Source: an uncultured Acetatifactor sp.
Lineage (GTDB): Bacteria > Bacillota > Clostridia > Lachnospirales > Lachnospiraceae
Assembly: GCA_910577235.1 (NCBI GenBank)
Contig: CAJTMX010000026.1
Location: 3,180-67,179, forward strand
Length of the DNA: 64,000 nt
Reading direction: 5' to 3'
Shown: piece by piece, positions 1 through 8,311 of the stretch
How the letters are laid out: each line of letters begins with the position of its first letter
Numbering within the stretch: position 1 is the first letter of the stretch
Notes under the pieces: model-generated
Databases searched by the model: none
Seen by the model: the letters and a program-made list of their open reading frames with translations, nothing else
Told to the model about the DNA's origin: nothing
Translations under genes and position numbers: made by a program

Positions 1-210
1 CGGCTCTATGAAAAGGTACAGAAGCAGGTGGGAAAGCCGGTATATTTTCTCCCGCCGGACGACACGGGAAAGCGGTATATCGCCATGCGGCGGGAGGAAC
101 GCACACAGGAGCAGCCGGAACGCAAGCCCTCTATCAAGGCCCAGCTTTCCGCAAAGCCCGTCCCCGGCGATAAGCCCGCTACAAAAATCAAAGACCGGGA
201 GGTGAGATAA
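1..210 (+). CDS. C-terminal end of an ICE conjugation-region protein (partial)
   Basis: The reading frame is open from the first base of the window and stops at 208-210, so only the last 69 residues are seen. The tail is hydrophilic and basic, with no membrane segment. It carries a KPSIKAQL motif (DNA 124-147) of a type that recurs near the ends of other proteins in this element. The stop codon lies within the ribosome-binding region of the next gene, so the two are probably co-transcribed. In relatives of this element the genes just upstream of PrgI belong to the conjugation channel, but the visible part does not identify the family. Confidence 0.6.
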   Translation, partial: RLYEKVQKQVGKPVYFLPPDDTGKRYIAMRREERTQEQPERKPSIKAQLSAKPVPGDKPATKIKDREVR

Positions 211-630
211 ATGCCCTTTGTACCCGTACCCAAAGACCTTGCCAAAGTAAAAACAAAAGTGGCGTTCAATCTGACAAAGCGCCAGATCGTCTGCTTTGGC
301 GGTGGCGGGCTGGTGGGCGTCCCCGCCTACATCTTTACACGCGGCAGCATCGGCAACGAGCCGGCGGCTCTCCTTATGATCGGCCTGATGCTGCCCTTTT
401 TCTTATTTGGCATCTATGAAAAAGACGGTCAGCCGCTGGAAGCAATCCTGCGGCATATGATACGCGCAAAATTCCTTTGTGCAGGGACACGCCCGTACCA
501 GACCGACAACCTGTACGCCGCCCTTTCGCGGCAGACCAAGGAGGTATTGACGATTGAAAACAAAACAGCAGGCAAAGCAGGCCAAAAACCTGCAAGTGGC
601 AAAAAAGGAACTGAAAAAAGAAAAGTCTGA
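211..630 (+). CDS. PrgI family membrane protein of the conjugation channel
   Basis: A 139-residue protein with two adjacent hydrophobic segments (about residues 26-46 and 50-66) followed by a basic tail. This is the layout of PrgI/TcpE-like proteins that sit just before VirB4 in Tn1549-type elements. PrgI proteins are thought to form part of the membrane platform of the Gram-positive type IV secretion channel. The start is supported by GGAGGTGA a few bases before ATG 211. The last 77 bases overlap the VirB4 gene. The family assignment rests on size, topology and position rather than on a catalytic motif. Confidence 0.8.
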   Translation: MPFVPVPKDLAKVKTKVAFNLTKRQIVCFGGGGLVGVPAYIFTRGSIGNEPAALLMIGLMLPFFLFGIYEKDGQPLEAILRHMIRAKFLCAGTRPYQTDNLYAALSRQTKEVLTIENKTAGKAGQKPASGKKGTEKRKV

Positions 631-3031
631 CTTAAAGGCCACCCTGCGCCTGACCCCGGACGCAAAATTAAGCAGCCGGGACAAACGGCGGCTTGCGGCA
701 TCGGTCAGCAAGGCAAAGCGGGACGGCAGGCTCCCCAAGACCGCCCAGCAGACCATCCCCTACCAGGAAATGTGCCGGGACGGTATCTGCATCATTGGCG
801 ACCGCTATTTCACCAAGCAAATCCAGTTTTACGATGTGAACTACCAGCTTGCACAGAACGAGGACAAGAACCTGATTTTTGAGAACTACTGCGATTTCCT
901 CAACTATTTTGACAGCTCCATCAAAGTCCAGCTTTCTTTCCTCAACCAGCGGGCCGATATGGAGGAATACCAGAAGTCCATCCATATCCCGGAGCAGGCC
1001 GACGATTTCAACGGCATCCGGCGGGAATATTCGGGGATGCTCAAAGGCCAGCTTGCCAGGGGGAACAACGGCCTGACAAAGACCAAGTACATCACCTTTG
1101 GCATTGAAGCGGACAGCCTGAAAGAAGCAAAGCCCCGCCTGGAACGCATTGAAGCGGATGTGCTGGCGAATTTCAAGGTGCTGGGCGTCCGCGCCCACTC
1201 GTTAGACGGCTATGAGCGTCTGGCAATCCTGCACCGGATGTTTCACCCGGCGGATAACCAGAAATTTAAGTTTGCCTGGGACGCCATCTGGAAAACCGGG
1301 CTTTCCAGCAAGGACTTCATCGCGCCGGACAGCTTCACATTCAAGTCCGGCCAGTATTTCCAGATTGGCAGAACCTACGGCGCGGTATCGTTCTTACAAA
1401 TCCTCGCCCCGGAACTGACCGACCGTATGCTGGCGGATTTCCTCGACCTGGAAAACAGCATGGTGGTGACGCTGCACATCCAGTCCATCGACCAGAGCGC
1501 GGCAATCAAGAACATCAAGCGCAAGATTACCGACCTCGACCGCATGAAGATTGAGGAACAGAAAAAGGCAGTCCGGGCAGGGTACGACATGGACATCATC
1601 CCGTCCGACCTTGCCACGTTCGGCAGCGAAGCAAAGACGCTTCTGGAAGATTTGCAGAGCCGCAACGAGCGGATGTTCCTTGTGACCATGCTGGTGATGA
1701 ACCACGCCGGGACGCGGCAGAAGCTGGAAAACAACATCTTCCAGGCGGCGGGCGTGGCGCAGAAATACAACTGCGCGCTGCGCCGTCTGGACTACCAGCA
1801 GGAGCAGGGCCTGATGTCCTCCCTCCCGCTGGGCCTTAACCAGATCAGCATCCAGCGGGGCCTTACCACATCCAGCACCGCGATTTTCGTGCCGTTCACC
1901 ACCCAGGAGCTTTTTATGAACGGCGAAGCGCTGTACTACGGCCTGAACGCCCTCTCCAACAACCTGATTATGGCCGACCGGAAGAAGCTGAAAAACCCCA
2001 ACGGCCTGATTTTAGGCACACCCGGCAGCGGCAAATCCTTTTCCGCCAAGCGGGAAATCACCAACGCCTTTCTGATTACCCCGGACGATATAGCCATTAT
2101 CGACCCGGAACAGGAATATTCGCCCCTTGTACAGCGGCTGGGCGGGCAGGTGATTGACATATCCCCCGCCTCCGACCAGTACATCAACCCGATGGACTTG
2201 ACCCTCAATTACAGCGAGGACGACAACCCCCTGACCTTAAAAAGCGATTTTATCCTTTCCCTGATGGAGTTGATTGTGGGCGGCAAGTCCGGCCTGGAAC
2301 CGGTGGAAAAGACGGTGGTTGACCGCTGCGTCCACATGGTATACCGGGATTACCTGCAAGACCCCAGGCCGGAGAAAATGCCGGTGTTAGGCGACCTCTA
2401 TGAACTTCTGCGGAAACAGCCGGAGCAGGAAGCGCAAAGGCTGGCTACCGCGCTGGAAATCTACGTCACCGGCAGCTTAAATGTGTTCAACCACCAGACC
2501 AACGTGGAAATCAAGAGCCGGATTGTCTGCTATGTGATTAAAAACCTGGGCAAGCAGCTTAAAAAATTCGGGATGCAGGTGGTTCAGGATCAGGTGTGGG
2601 GACGGGTCAGCGAAAACCGGGAAGCCCATAAATCCACCCGGCTCTACATTGACGAGATGCACCTGCTTCTCAGGGAGGAACAGACCGCCGCCTATACCGT
2701 TGAGATTTGGAAACGGTTCAGAAAATGGGGCGGAATCCCGACCGGGATTACCCAAAATGTCAAGGACTTGCTGGCAAGCCGGGAAATTGCGAACATTTTT
2801 GAAAACAGCGATTTTATTTATATGCTGAACCAGGCAGGCGGCGACCGTCAAATCCTGGCAAAGCAGCTCAATATCTCCCCGCACCAGCTTGGCTATGTGA
2901 CCAACTCCAATGCCGGCGAGGGGCTTTTGTTCTATGGCAACGTGATTATCCCATTCGTTGACCATTTCCCCAAGGACACGGAACTCTATTCGATCATGAC
3001 CACCCGCCCGGAGGACTTGGCGGAACAGTAA
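554..3031 (+). CDS. virB4: VirB4/TrsE-type conjugation ATPase
   Basis: This 825-residue cytoplasmic ATPase powers assembly of, or transfer through, the conjugative type IV secretion channel. Walker A GTPGSGKS is near residue 490 and Walker B LYIDEM near 696. The N-terminal part is the usual VirB4 domain that docks to the membrane complex, and length is typical. The chosen start is TTG 554, eight bases after a perfect AAGGAGGT (538-545), which itself lies inside the PrgI gene. This implies a 77-nt overlap and tight co-expression. The first 60 residues are strongly basic (Lys-rich). No truncation or frameshift is visible. Confidence 0.95.
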   Translation: MKTKQQAKQAKNLQVAKKELKKEKSDLKATLRLTPDAKLSSRDKRRLAASVSKAKRDGRLPKTAQQTIPYQEMCRDGICIIGDRYFTKQIQFYDVNYQLAQNEDKNLIFENYCDFLNYFDSSIKVQLSFLNQRADMEEYQKSIHIPEQADDFNGIRREYSGMLKGQLARGNNGLTKTKYITFGIEADSLKEAKPRLERIEADVLANFKVLGVRAHSLDGYERLAILHRMFHPADNQKFKFAWDAIWKTGLSSKDFIAPDSFTFKSGQYFQIGRTYGAVSFLQILAPELTDRMLADFLDLENSMVVTLHIQSIDQSAAIKNIKRKITDLDRMKIEEQKKAVRAGYDMDIIPSDLATFGSEAKTLLEDLQSRNERMFLVTMLVMNHAGTRQKLENNIFQAAGVAQKYNCALRRLDYQQEQGLMSSLPLGLNQISIQRGLTTSSTAIFVPFTTQELFMNGEALYYGLNALSNNLIMADRKKLKNPNGLILGTPGSGKSFSAKREITNAFLITPDDIAIIDPEQEYSPLVQRLGGQVIDISPASDQYINPMDLTLNYSEDDNPLTLKSDFILSLMELIVGGKSGLEPVEKTVVDRCVHMVYRDYLQDPRPEKMPVLGDLYELLRKQPEQEAQRLATALEIYVTGSLNVFNHQTNVEIKSRIVCYVIKNLGKQLKKFGMQVVQDQVWGRVSENREAHKSTRLYIDEMHLLLREEQTAAYTVEIWKRFRKWGGIPTGITQNVKDLLASREIANIFENSDFIYMLNQAGGDRQILAKQLNISPHQLGYVTNSNAGEGLLFYGNVIIPFVDHFPKDTELYSIMTTRPEDLAEQ

Positions 3032-3044
3032 AGGAGGGTAAGAT

Positions 3045-4148
3045 TTGGAACACAATCAGGAAATTATGGAGCAGTTTTTGAAGCTGCTTTCGGAAAACGG
3101 GCGGGCGGGACAGTCAGAGGATTTGTCCCGCCTGCTGTTCTATATGGATGGCATGAACCGCCAGCTTGACGCGGTGCGCCAGGAATTGCAGACCGTCAGG
3201 GTACAGCTTGCACAGGCCCAGGACACGCCGCAGAAAACCGTCTTGCAGGGCATGGTGGACACGCTGCAAAGCAAAGTCCAGCAGGCGCAGGAAAAGCTGG
3301 ACGGCCTGCGGGAGAAAATCATGCAGTGCGCCGCCAACGCGGTAGAGGGTTTCAAGCGCGTGGGCGTGACTGCGCTGGATAAGGCGGTTTCCGCTATGGG
3401 CATCCACAAGACGCTGGAAGCGGTTCAGCAGAATATCAGCGGTTCCCTGGCCGATGCCAGAAAGAACATTGAGAAAATAGAAACCCTTGGCCACGAACTC
3501 CGCAGCGTGGGCGGGCATCTGAAAAACGCAGGGCGCGCCGTGACCGGCAGGGAAACCCAGGCCGTGGACGGCGGGCAGGAGGGGCGCTTCCAGGCCGCTG
3601 TCCTTGCCCCCATGCGGACAGTCCACAAGATGCTCTCCACCATGAACAATGCCACCCTTGCGGCAATCGGCAGCGTGGAACGGCTGGAAACGGCAGCGGA
3701 AACCGTGCGGGAAGCCAAAAAGCCCCCTGTCCAGCAGACGGAGAATGAGGAAAAAGAGCCGGAACACAAGGAAGAACCCACGGAAAACCAGCACCGTGAG
3801 AAACCCTCCATCCGGCAGACGCTGACAGAAAAAAAGGAGCCTATGAACGCAAGCGATATTTTAGGCGACCCTGCCCGCGTCAAAATGTTTGACACGGTTT
3901 TAGAGGAATCCTGCCGCCAGTGGTGCGACTGCATCAATGATGCCCCGGAACGTGCCAGCGGCAAAGGCTTTGCGGCCTTTTTCTATGAGGTCTTTGAACA
4001 AAAAGAGCAGGAATACAAAGCCGAGTTAAAGGCCGACACGCGCTCTGAAAAGCCCTCCATCCGAAAAGCGCTGAACGAGAAAAAGGCCGAAGCCGCCGCC
4101 CGCCCTGCCCCGGAGCCGGAACGTAAAGCGCCGGAGGCCGCACGGTGA
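3045..4148 (+). CDS. Coiled-coil ICE protein (DUF6674-like)
   Basis: A 367-residue soluble protein predicted to be mostly helical. Heptad-like stretches at about residues 20-100 (LDAVRQELQTVRVQLAQA) suggest a coiled coil. It occupies the slot between VirB4 and the NlpC/P60 protein, where DUF6674 proteins are found in related elements; that name is from memory and is tentative. Two copies of a KPSIR(Q/K)xL motif occur, near residues 253 and 335. Start is TTG 3045 preceded by AAAGGAGGG. The stop overlaps the next start (GTGA), indicating translational coupling. A structural or adaptor role in transfer is only an inference. Confidence 0.7.
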   Translation: MEHNQEIMEQFLKLLSENGRAGQSEDLSRLLFYMDGMNRQLDAVRQELQTVRVQLAQAQDTPQKTVLQGMVDTLQSKVQQAQEKLDGLREKIMQCAANAVEGFKRVGVTALDKAVSAMGIHKTLEAVQQNISGSLADARKNIEKIETLGHELRSVGGHLKNAGRAVTGRETQAVDGGQEGRFQAAVLAPMRTVHKMLSTMNNATLAAIGSVERLETAAETVREAKKPPVQQTENEEKEPEHKEEPTENQHREKPSIRQTLTEKKEPMNASDILGDPARVKMFDTVLEESCRQWCDCINDAPERASGKGFAAFFYEVFEQKEQEYKAELKADTRSEKPSIRKALNEKKAEAAARPAPEPERKAPEAAR

Positions 4149-7117
4149 GCCGGGAACGGTTTCAGGCACGGGAGAAAAAGGTTCAGAAGATGGGACGGGA
4201 CGGTCTGGTGGAACACAACCGCGCCACCGGCGAGGAAAAGCGCGTCAGCCAGCGCACGGCGGATGCCGCCTTTGACCGCGCCCGCCCCACGGAACGTGAG
4301 GACATCCGCCGTCCGGCAGTACGGGGCGCAGACACCGGCAAAAAGCGGAAACAGCCCCGCCCTGCGCCGGAAACAAGGGCAGAACAGACGGAAGTGCTGC
4401 TTACGCCGGAATATCTGGCAGACGCCACCGCCGAACCGCCGCCCGATGCCCCGGCAACCATGCGGGGCGCGGTGGATATGCCATTGCTGGATGCGCCAGC
4501 CGCCGAGGAACCCACTCCCGCGCCGGTGAGAAAACACCCCCAAAAGCGGGGGAAAACGAGCAAAAAGAAGCAAAGCACAAAATTTACGGAACACGCTGCC
4601 CGACCGGACAGTGAGGAAAAAACGGCTATGCGCGGCGTAGAGGGCGCTCCTGCCCCAAAGCGGCGCACTTCTGAGGGCGGCTCCCGCCTGCAATTTGACA
4701 AAGAAGAACCAGCAGACACCACCGCCGACCGCACAGCAATCAAAAAGCGGCAGGCATCAAAGCTGACGGAACACGCCGCCAAGCCAGACAGCAGGGAAAC
4801 ATCCTCTATGCGTGGCGCAGACGACGCACCCGTCACAAAACGGCACATTTCCGAGGGCGGCTCCCGCCTGCGATTTGACAAAGAAGAACCGGCAGACACC
4901 ACCGCTGACCGCACAGCGATCAAAAAGCGGCAAACGGCAAAGCTGGCCGAACACGCCGCTAAACCAGAGGATAAGGCAAAATCGGAGGATAAGCTAAAAT
5001 CCGGCGGCAACCCAAAGGCCGGGGGAACCCGCCTGAAATTTGAGGATACCGCCAAAGATTCGGAAACTGCCGGCGATGCCGCGCCCGATGCCCCCACCCG
5101 CCAACAAAAGAAATATAACAAGGCCGTCCGCCGCACGGAACGCGCAGACCGCCGCGTGGAGCAGGCACAAATGAAGCTGCCTGCCAAGCGCCGTCTGCAC
5201 ATGGAGCGCCAGCCTGACGAAGCCAGCGGGAAAATGAAACGGCGGCTCCGTTTTGAGGAGGAAGTCCTGCCGGAATACCGCAGGCCCTCCCTGCTCTCCC
5301 GTGGGGCCGGCGCGGTGAAAATGGCGGCGGTTATCAAGCTGCACAGCAAAATCCGCGAATACGAGCGCGACAACGTGGCTCTGGAATCCGCCCACAAAAG
5401 CGAACTGGTTGCCGAGCAGGGCGTGGGGCGCGTCCTGCGCTGGGAACGGAACCGCCGCCGCGCCAAGCCCTACCGCACTTTACGGAAAGCACAGCAGAAA
5501 GCGGCGCGGGCGCACACCGACCTTGCATGGCAGACCGCCCTGCGGGATAATCCCGAACTGCAACGCAAAAACGCGCTGGCAAAATGGGTGCAGAAACAGA
5601 AAATCAAGCGGAAATACGCCCAGGCCGCCCATGAAGCCAAACAGAGCGCGAAATTTACCCAAAACGTCCTGACCGCCACCGGCAAGATTGCCCGCGCCAT
5701 CGCCCAGTATGCGGCGGCGCATAAGGCGGTCTTTCTGGCGGTTGCAATGCTGGCGCTGGTGGTGATGTTCTTTGCCACGGGCCTGACCTCCTGCACCGCC
5801 ATGCTCTCCGGCTTCCAGTCCTCCTATATTTCTGCGTCCTACATGGCCGACGAGGGGGAAATCTGCCAGAGCGACCTTTACTACACCGAAAAGGAAACGG
5901 ATTTACAGATTGACATTGACAATACCGAGGAAAATTACCCCGGCTATGATGAATACCGCTACAACATCGGTGAAATCAGCCACAACCCCTATGAACTGCT
6001 GGGCTACCTTTCCACGGCGTTCAATGCCTTTACCTTTGCAGGGGTTCAGTCTGAAATCGACCGCATTTTTTCCGAGCAGTACACCCTCACCCGTGAAGTG
6101 ATTGTGGAAACCCGGTACGACGATGACGGCGACCCCTATGACTGGTACGTCCTGCAAACCACATTGACCGTGCGCCCGCTGTCTGCCGTGGCACAAAGCC
6201 ATCTCTCTCCCGGCGAACAGACCGACCGCTACGGTGTGTATATGCAGACCTACGGCAACCGGCAGGCGTTTGGGAACCCCTTTGATTTCTCATGGCTGGG
6301 GAACGTGAGCAGCGGCTACGGCTGGCGGGTACACCCCATCAGCGGGGAAAAGAGCCTGCATCGCGGCATTGACCTTGCCGTAGCGCAGGGTACGCCGATT
6401 TTGGCGGTGCAGGACGGGCGCGTGGTATCGGCTGGCGACGCGGGCAGCTACGGGCTGTGCGTGGTGATTGAGGACGATAAAGGCTACCAGTCCCGGTATG
6501 CCCACTGTTCCAGCCTAAACGTCAGCGCAGGCCAGGAAGTAAAACGCGGGGATGTGATCGCCGCCGTTGGCAGCACCGGCAACAGCACGGGGCCGCACCT
6601 GCATTTAGAGGTCATGCTAAACGGCGAATACTTAAATCCCTATTTCTTCGTGGACAACGGCGACGATGGAACCGGCGCAATCCCCGGCACACCCGGCGGG
6701 CCGGCTATCCCGGACTATTCCGGCGAACCGATGGGGGACGGCAGCTTTGAAGCGATGCTCCATGAAGCAGAAAAATTTTTAGGATGGCCTTACGTTTGGG
6801 GCGGCAGTTCCCCCTCCACATCCTTTGACTGCTCCGGCTATGTTTCGTGGGTCATTAACCAGTCCGGCGTGGGCAGCGTGGGACGGCAGACGGCACAGGG
6901 GCTTTATAATCTGTGTACCCCGGTATCTTCGGCAAACGCACAGCCCGGTGATTTGATTTTCTTCACCGGTACATACAGCTCTCCGGGGCCGGTCAGCCAC
7001 GTTGGGATTTATGTGGGCGGCGGGCGGTTCATTCACTGCGGCGACCCGATCTCCTACGCCAATACGGGAAGCCCCTATTGGTCTGCCCATCTGTACGGAT
7101 ATGGGCGTCTACCCTGA
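4145..7117 (+). CDS. Bifunctional cell-wall hydrolase (M23 plus NlpC/P60) of the transfer apparatus
   Basis: A 990-residue protein of the CD1108 type. Residues 1-520 are a long basic, low-complexity cytoplasmic region. One membrane segment follows at about 528-550. The extracytoplasmic part has an M23 endopeptidase domain (HRGIDLA near 740; HLHLE near 816) and a C-terminal NlpC/P60 domain (catalytic Cys in DCSGY near 894; His in SHVGIY near 950). Such proteins locally open peptidoglycan for the conjugation channel. Residues 149-268 are two 60-residue tandem repeats. Start GTG 4145 overlaps the previous stop. Both hydrolase motifs look intact. Confidence 0.93.
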   Translation: MSRERFQAREKKVQKMGRDGLVEHNRATGEEKRVSQRTADAAFDRARPTEREDIRRPAVRGADTGKKRKQPRPAPETRAEQTEVLLTPEYLADATAEPPPDAPATMRGAVDMPLLDAPAAEEPTPAPVRKHPQKRGKTSKKKQSTKFTEHAARPDSEEKTAMRGVEGAPAPKRRTSEGGSRLQFDKEEPADTTADRTAIKKRQASKLTEHAAKPDSRETSSMRGADDAPVTKRHISEGGSRLRFDKEEPADTTADRTAIKKRQTAKLAEHAAKPEDKAKSEDKLKSGGNPKAGGTRLKFEDTAKDSETAGDAAPDAPTRQQKKYNKAVRRTERADRRVEQAQMKLPAKRRLHMERQPDEASGKMKRRLRFEEEVLPEYRRPSLLSRGAGAVKMAAVIKLHSKIREYERDNVALESAHKSELVAEQGVGRVLRWERNRRRAKPYRTLRKAQQKAARAHTDLAWQTALRDNPELQRKNALAKWVQKQKIKRKYAQAAHEAKQSAKFTQNVLTATGKIARAIAQYAAAHKAVFLAVAMLALVVMFFATGLTSCTAMLSGFQSSYISASYMADEGEICQSDLYYTEKETDLQIDIDNTEENYPGYDEYRYNIGEISHNPYELLGYLSTAFNAFTFAGVQSEIDRIFSEQYTLTREVIVETRYDDDGDPYDWYVLQTTLTVRPLSAVAQSHLSPGEQTDRYGVYMQTYGNRQAFGNPFDFSWLGNVSSGYGWRVHPISGEKSLHRGIDLAVAQGTPILAVQDGRVVSAGDAGSYGLCVVIEDDKGYQSRYAHCSSLNVSAGQEVKRGDVIAAVGSTGNSTGPHLHLEVMLNGEYLNPYFFVDNGDDGTGAIPGTPGGPAIPDYSGEPMGDGSFEAMLHEAEKFLGWPYVWGGSSPSTSFDCSGYVSWVINQSGVGSVGRQTAQGLYNLCTPVSSANAQPGDLIFFTGTYSSPGPVSHVGIYVGGGRFIHCGDPISYANTGSPYWSAHLYGYGRLP
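4589..4948 (+). repeat. Two tandem 180-bp in-frame repeats in the hydrolase gene
   Basis: Units 4589-4768 and 4769-4948 encode near-identical 60-residue blocks beginning EHAA(R/K)PDS and ending with AIKKRQ. A third unit begins at 4949 and degenerates after a few codons. Each block holds the motif GGSRL(Q/R)FDKEEPADTT, and the RLxF core recurs twice more downstream (RLKFED, RLRFEEE). The repeats lie in the cytoplasmic part of the protein. Confidence 0.9.
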
Positions 7118-7159
7118 AACACTTTTTTCAAGTATTTTTGCCAGAAACGGAGGTATGAT

Positions 7160-8062
7160 TTGAAAATTGGACTGATTGATGTGGATTCCCACAACTGGCC
7201 GAACCTGTGCCTGATGAAGCTGTCCGCGTACCATAAGGCGCGGGGCGACCTGGTTGAGTGGTGGAACCCAGGGAACCACTACGACCTTGTCTATAAAAGC
7301 CGGGTATTCACAGATACCTACTCGAAAGATACGATTGCCGTTACCAATGCCGATGCCGTCATTTCAGGCGGCACGGGCTACGGCATAAGGGAAAATTTAC
7401 CGGATGCGGTGGAACACACCCGCCCGGACGCTTCTTTATATCCGCAGTTTTCCGATACCGCCTATGGCTTTTTGAGCCGTGGCTGTCCGCGAAACTGCGG
7501 ATTCTGCATTGTCAGCGGCAAGGAGGGACGCAAAAGCCGCAAGGTAGCTGACCTGTCCGAGTTTTGGGACGGGCAGAAAGAAATCAAGCTGCTGGACGCA
7601 AACCTCCTCGCCTGCCCCGACCATGAAGCGCTGATTTTACAGCTTGCCGAAAGCCGCGCATGGGTGGACTTTTCCCAGGGGCTTGACATCCGCCTGGTTA
7701 CGCCGGACAATGTGGCGCTCTTAAACCGGGTACGCACCAAAGCGGTACATTTTGCCTGGGACAATCCAGACGAGGACTTGACCGGGCATTTTAAGCGCTT
7801 TCTGGAACTGACCGCCATTAAGAGCGACCGAAAGCGGCGCGTCTATGTCCTGACCAATTACGGCAGCACCCATGAGCAGGACTTGTACCGGGTGGAAACC
7901 CTGCGCGGCATGGGCTATGACCCCTATGTGATGGTCTACGACCGCCCCACTGCGCCGAAAATCACCCGCCAGCTTCAGCGCTGGGTGAACAACAAGCGGA
8001 TTTTTTACACTGTCAAAAACTTTTCCGATTACATTCCAAACAAAGCAGGAGGGACAGCATGA
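7160..8062 (+). CDS. Radical-SAM-like protein of the ICE
   Basis: A 300-residue protein. The cluster motif CPRNCGFC (CxxxCxxC, about residues 110-117) is typical of the 4Fe-4S site that cleaves S-adenosylmethionine. The N-terminal 100 residues resemble a cobalamin-binding or Rossmann-like lead domain (MKIGLIDVDSHNWPNL). The substrate is unknown. The chosen start is TTG 7160, because the ATG five bases earlier runs at once into a stop; GGAGGT precedes it. The stop overlaps the DUF4315 start (ATGA). Conserved position among transfer genes suggests an accessory role, which is inference. Confidence 0.75.
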   Translation: MKIGLIDVDSHNWPNLCLMKLSAYHKARGDLVEWWNPGNHYDLVYKSRVFTDTYSKDTIAVTNADAVISGGTGYGIRENLPDAVEHTRPDASLYPQFSDTAYGFLSRGCPRNCGFCIVSGKEGRKSRKVADLSEFWDGQKEIKLLDANLLACPDHEALILQLAESRAWVDFSQGLDIRLVTPDNVALLNRVRTKAVHFAWDNPDEDLTGHFKRFLELTAIKSDRKRRVYVLTNYGSTHEQDLYRVETLRGMGYDPYVMVYDRPTAPKITRQLQRWVNNKRIFYTVKNFSDYIPNKAGGTA

Positions 8063-8307
8063 AAATTGACCGATTAAAAACCGACCTGGCGAAAGCCAAA
8101 GAAAAAGCCGCCGAGTGGCAGGCCCGTGTGCGGGACTTGGAAAAGCAGATCACCGAGCAGGAAAACCTTGAAATCTTGCAGGTGGTACGCGGCGTGGCGG
8201 CTTCGCCGGAGGAACTGCGGGGGCTGCTGGATATGATACGCGGGGCGAAGATGCCCCCGGCTGGCAATGCCCGAACTTTTGAAAACATGGATAAGGAGGA
8301 AATCTGA
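8059..8307 (+). CDS. DUF4315 family protein
   Basis: An 82-residue, charged, helical protein whose first 50 residues form a likely coiled coil (LKTDLAKAKEKAAEWQARV). DUF4315 proteins are found in Tn1549-like elements directly upstream of DUF4366 proteins, exactly as here. Function is unknown. ATG 8059 overlaps the previous stop. The end of the gene contains the RBS of the next gene. Confidence 0.85.
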   Translation: MKIDRLKTDLAKAKEKAAEWQARVRDLEKQITEQENLEILQVVRGVAASPEELRGLLDMIRGAKMPPAGNARTFENMDKEEI

Positions 8308-8311
8308 GTAT

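Noticed and set aside
4183..5466. A 427-codon minus-strand frame opposite the hydrolase gene
   Set aside because: Its Ser/Arg/Ala-rich composition mirrors the repetitive Lys/Arg/Ala-rich coding strand. There is no RBS and it conflicts with a well-supported gene.
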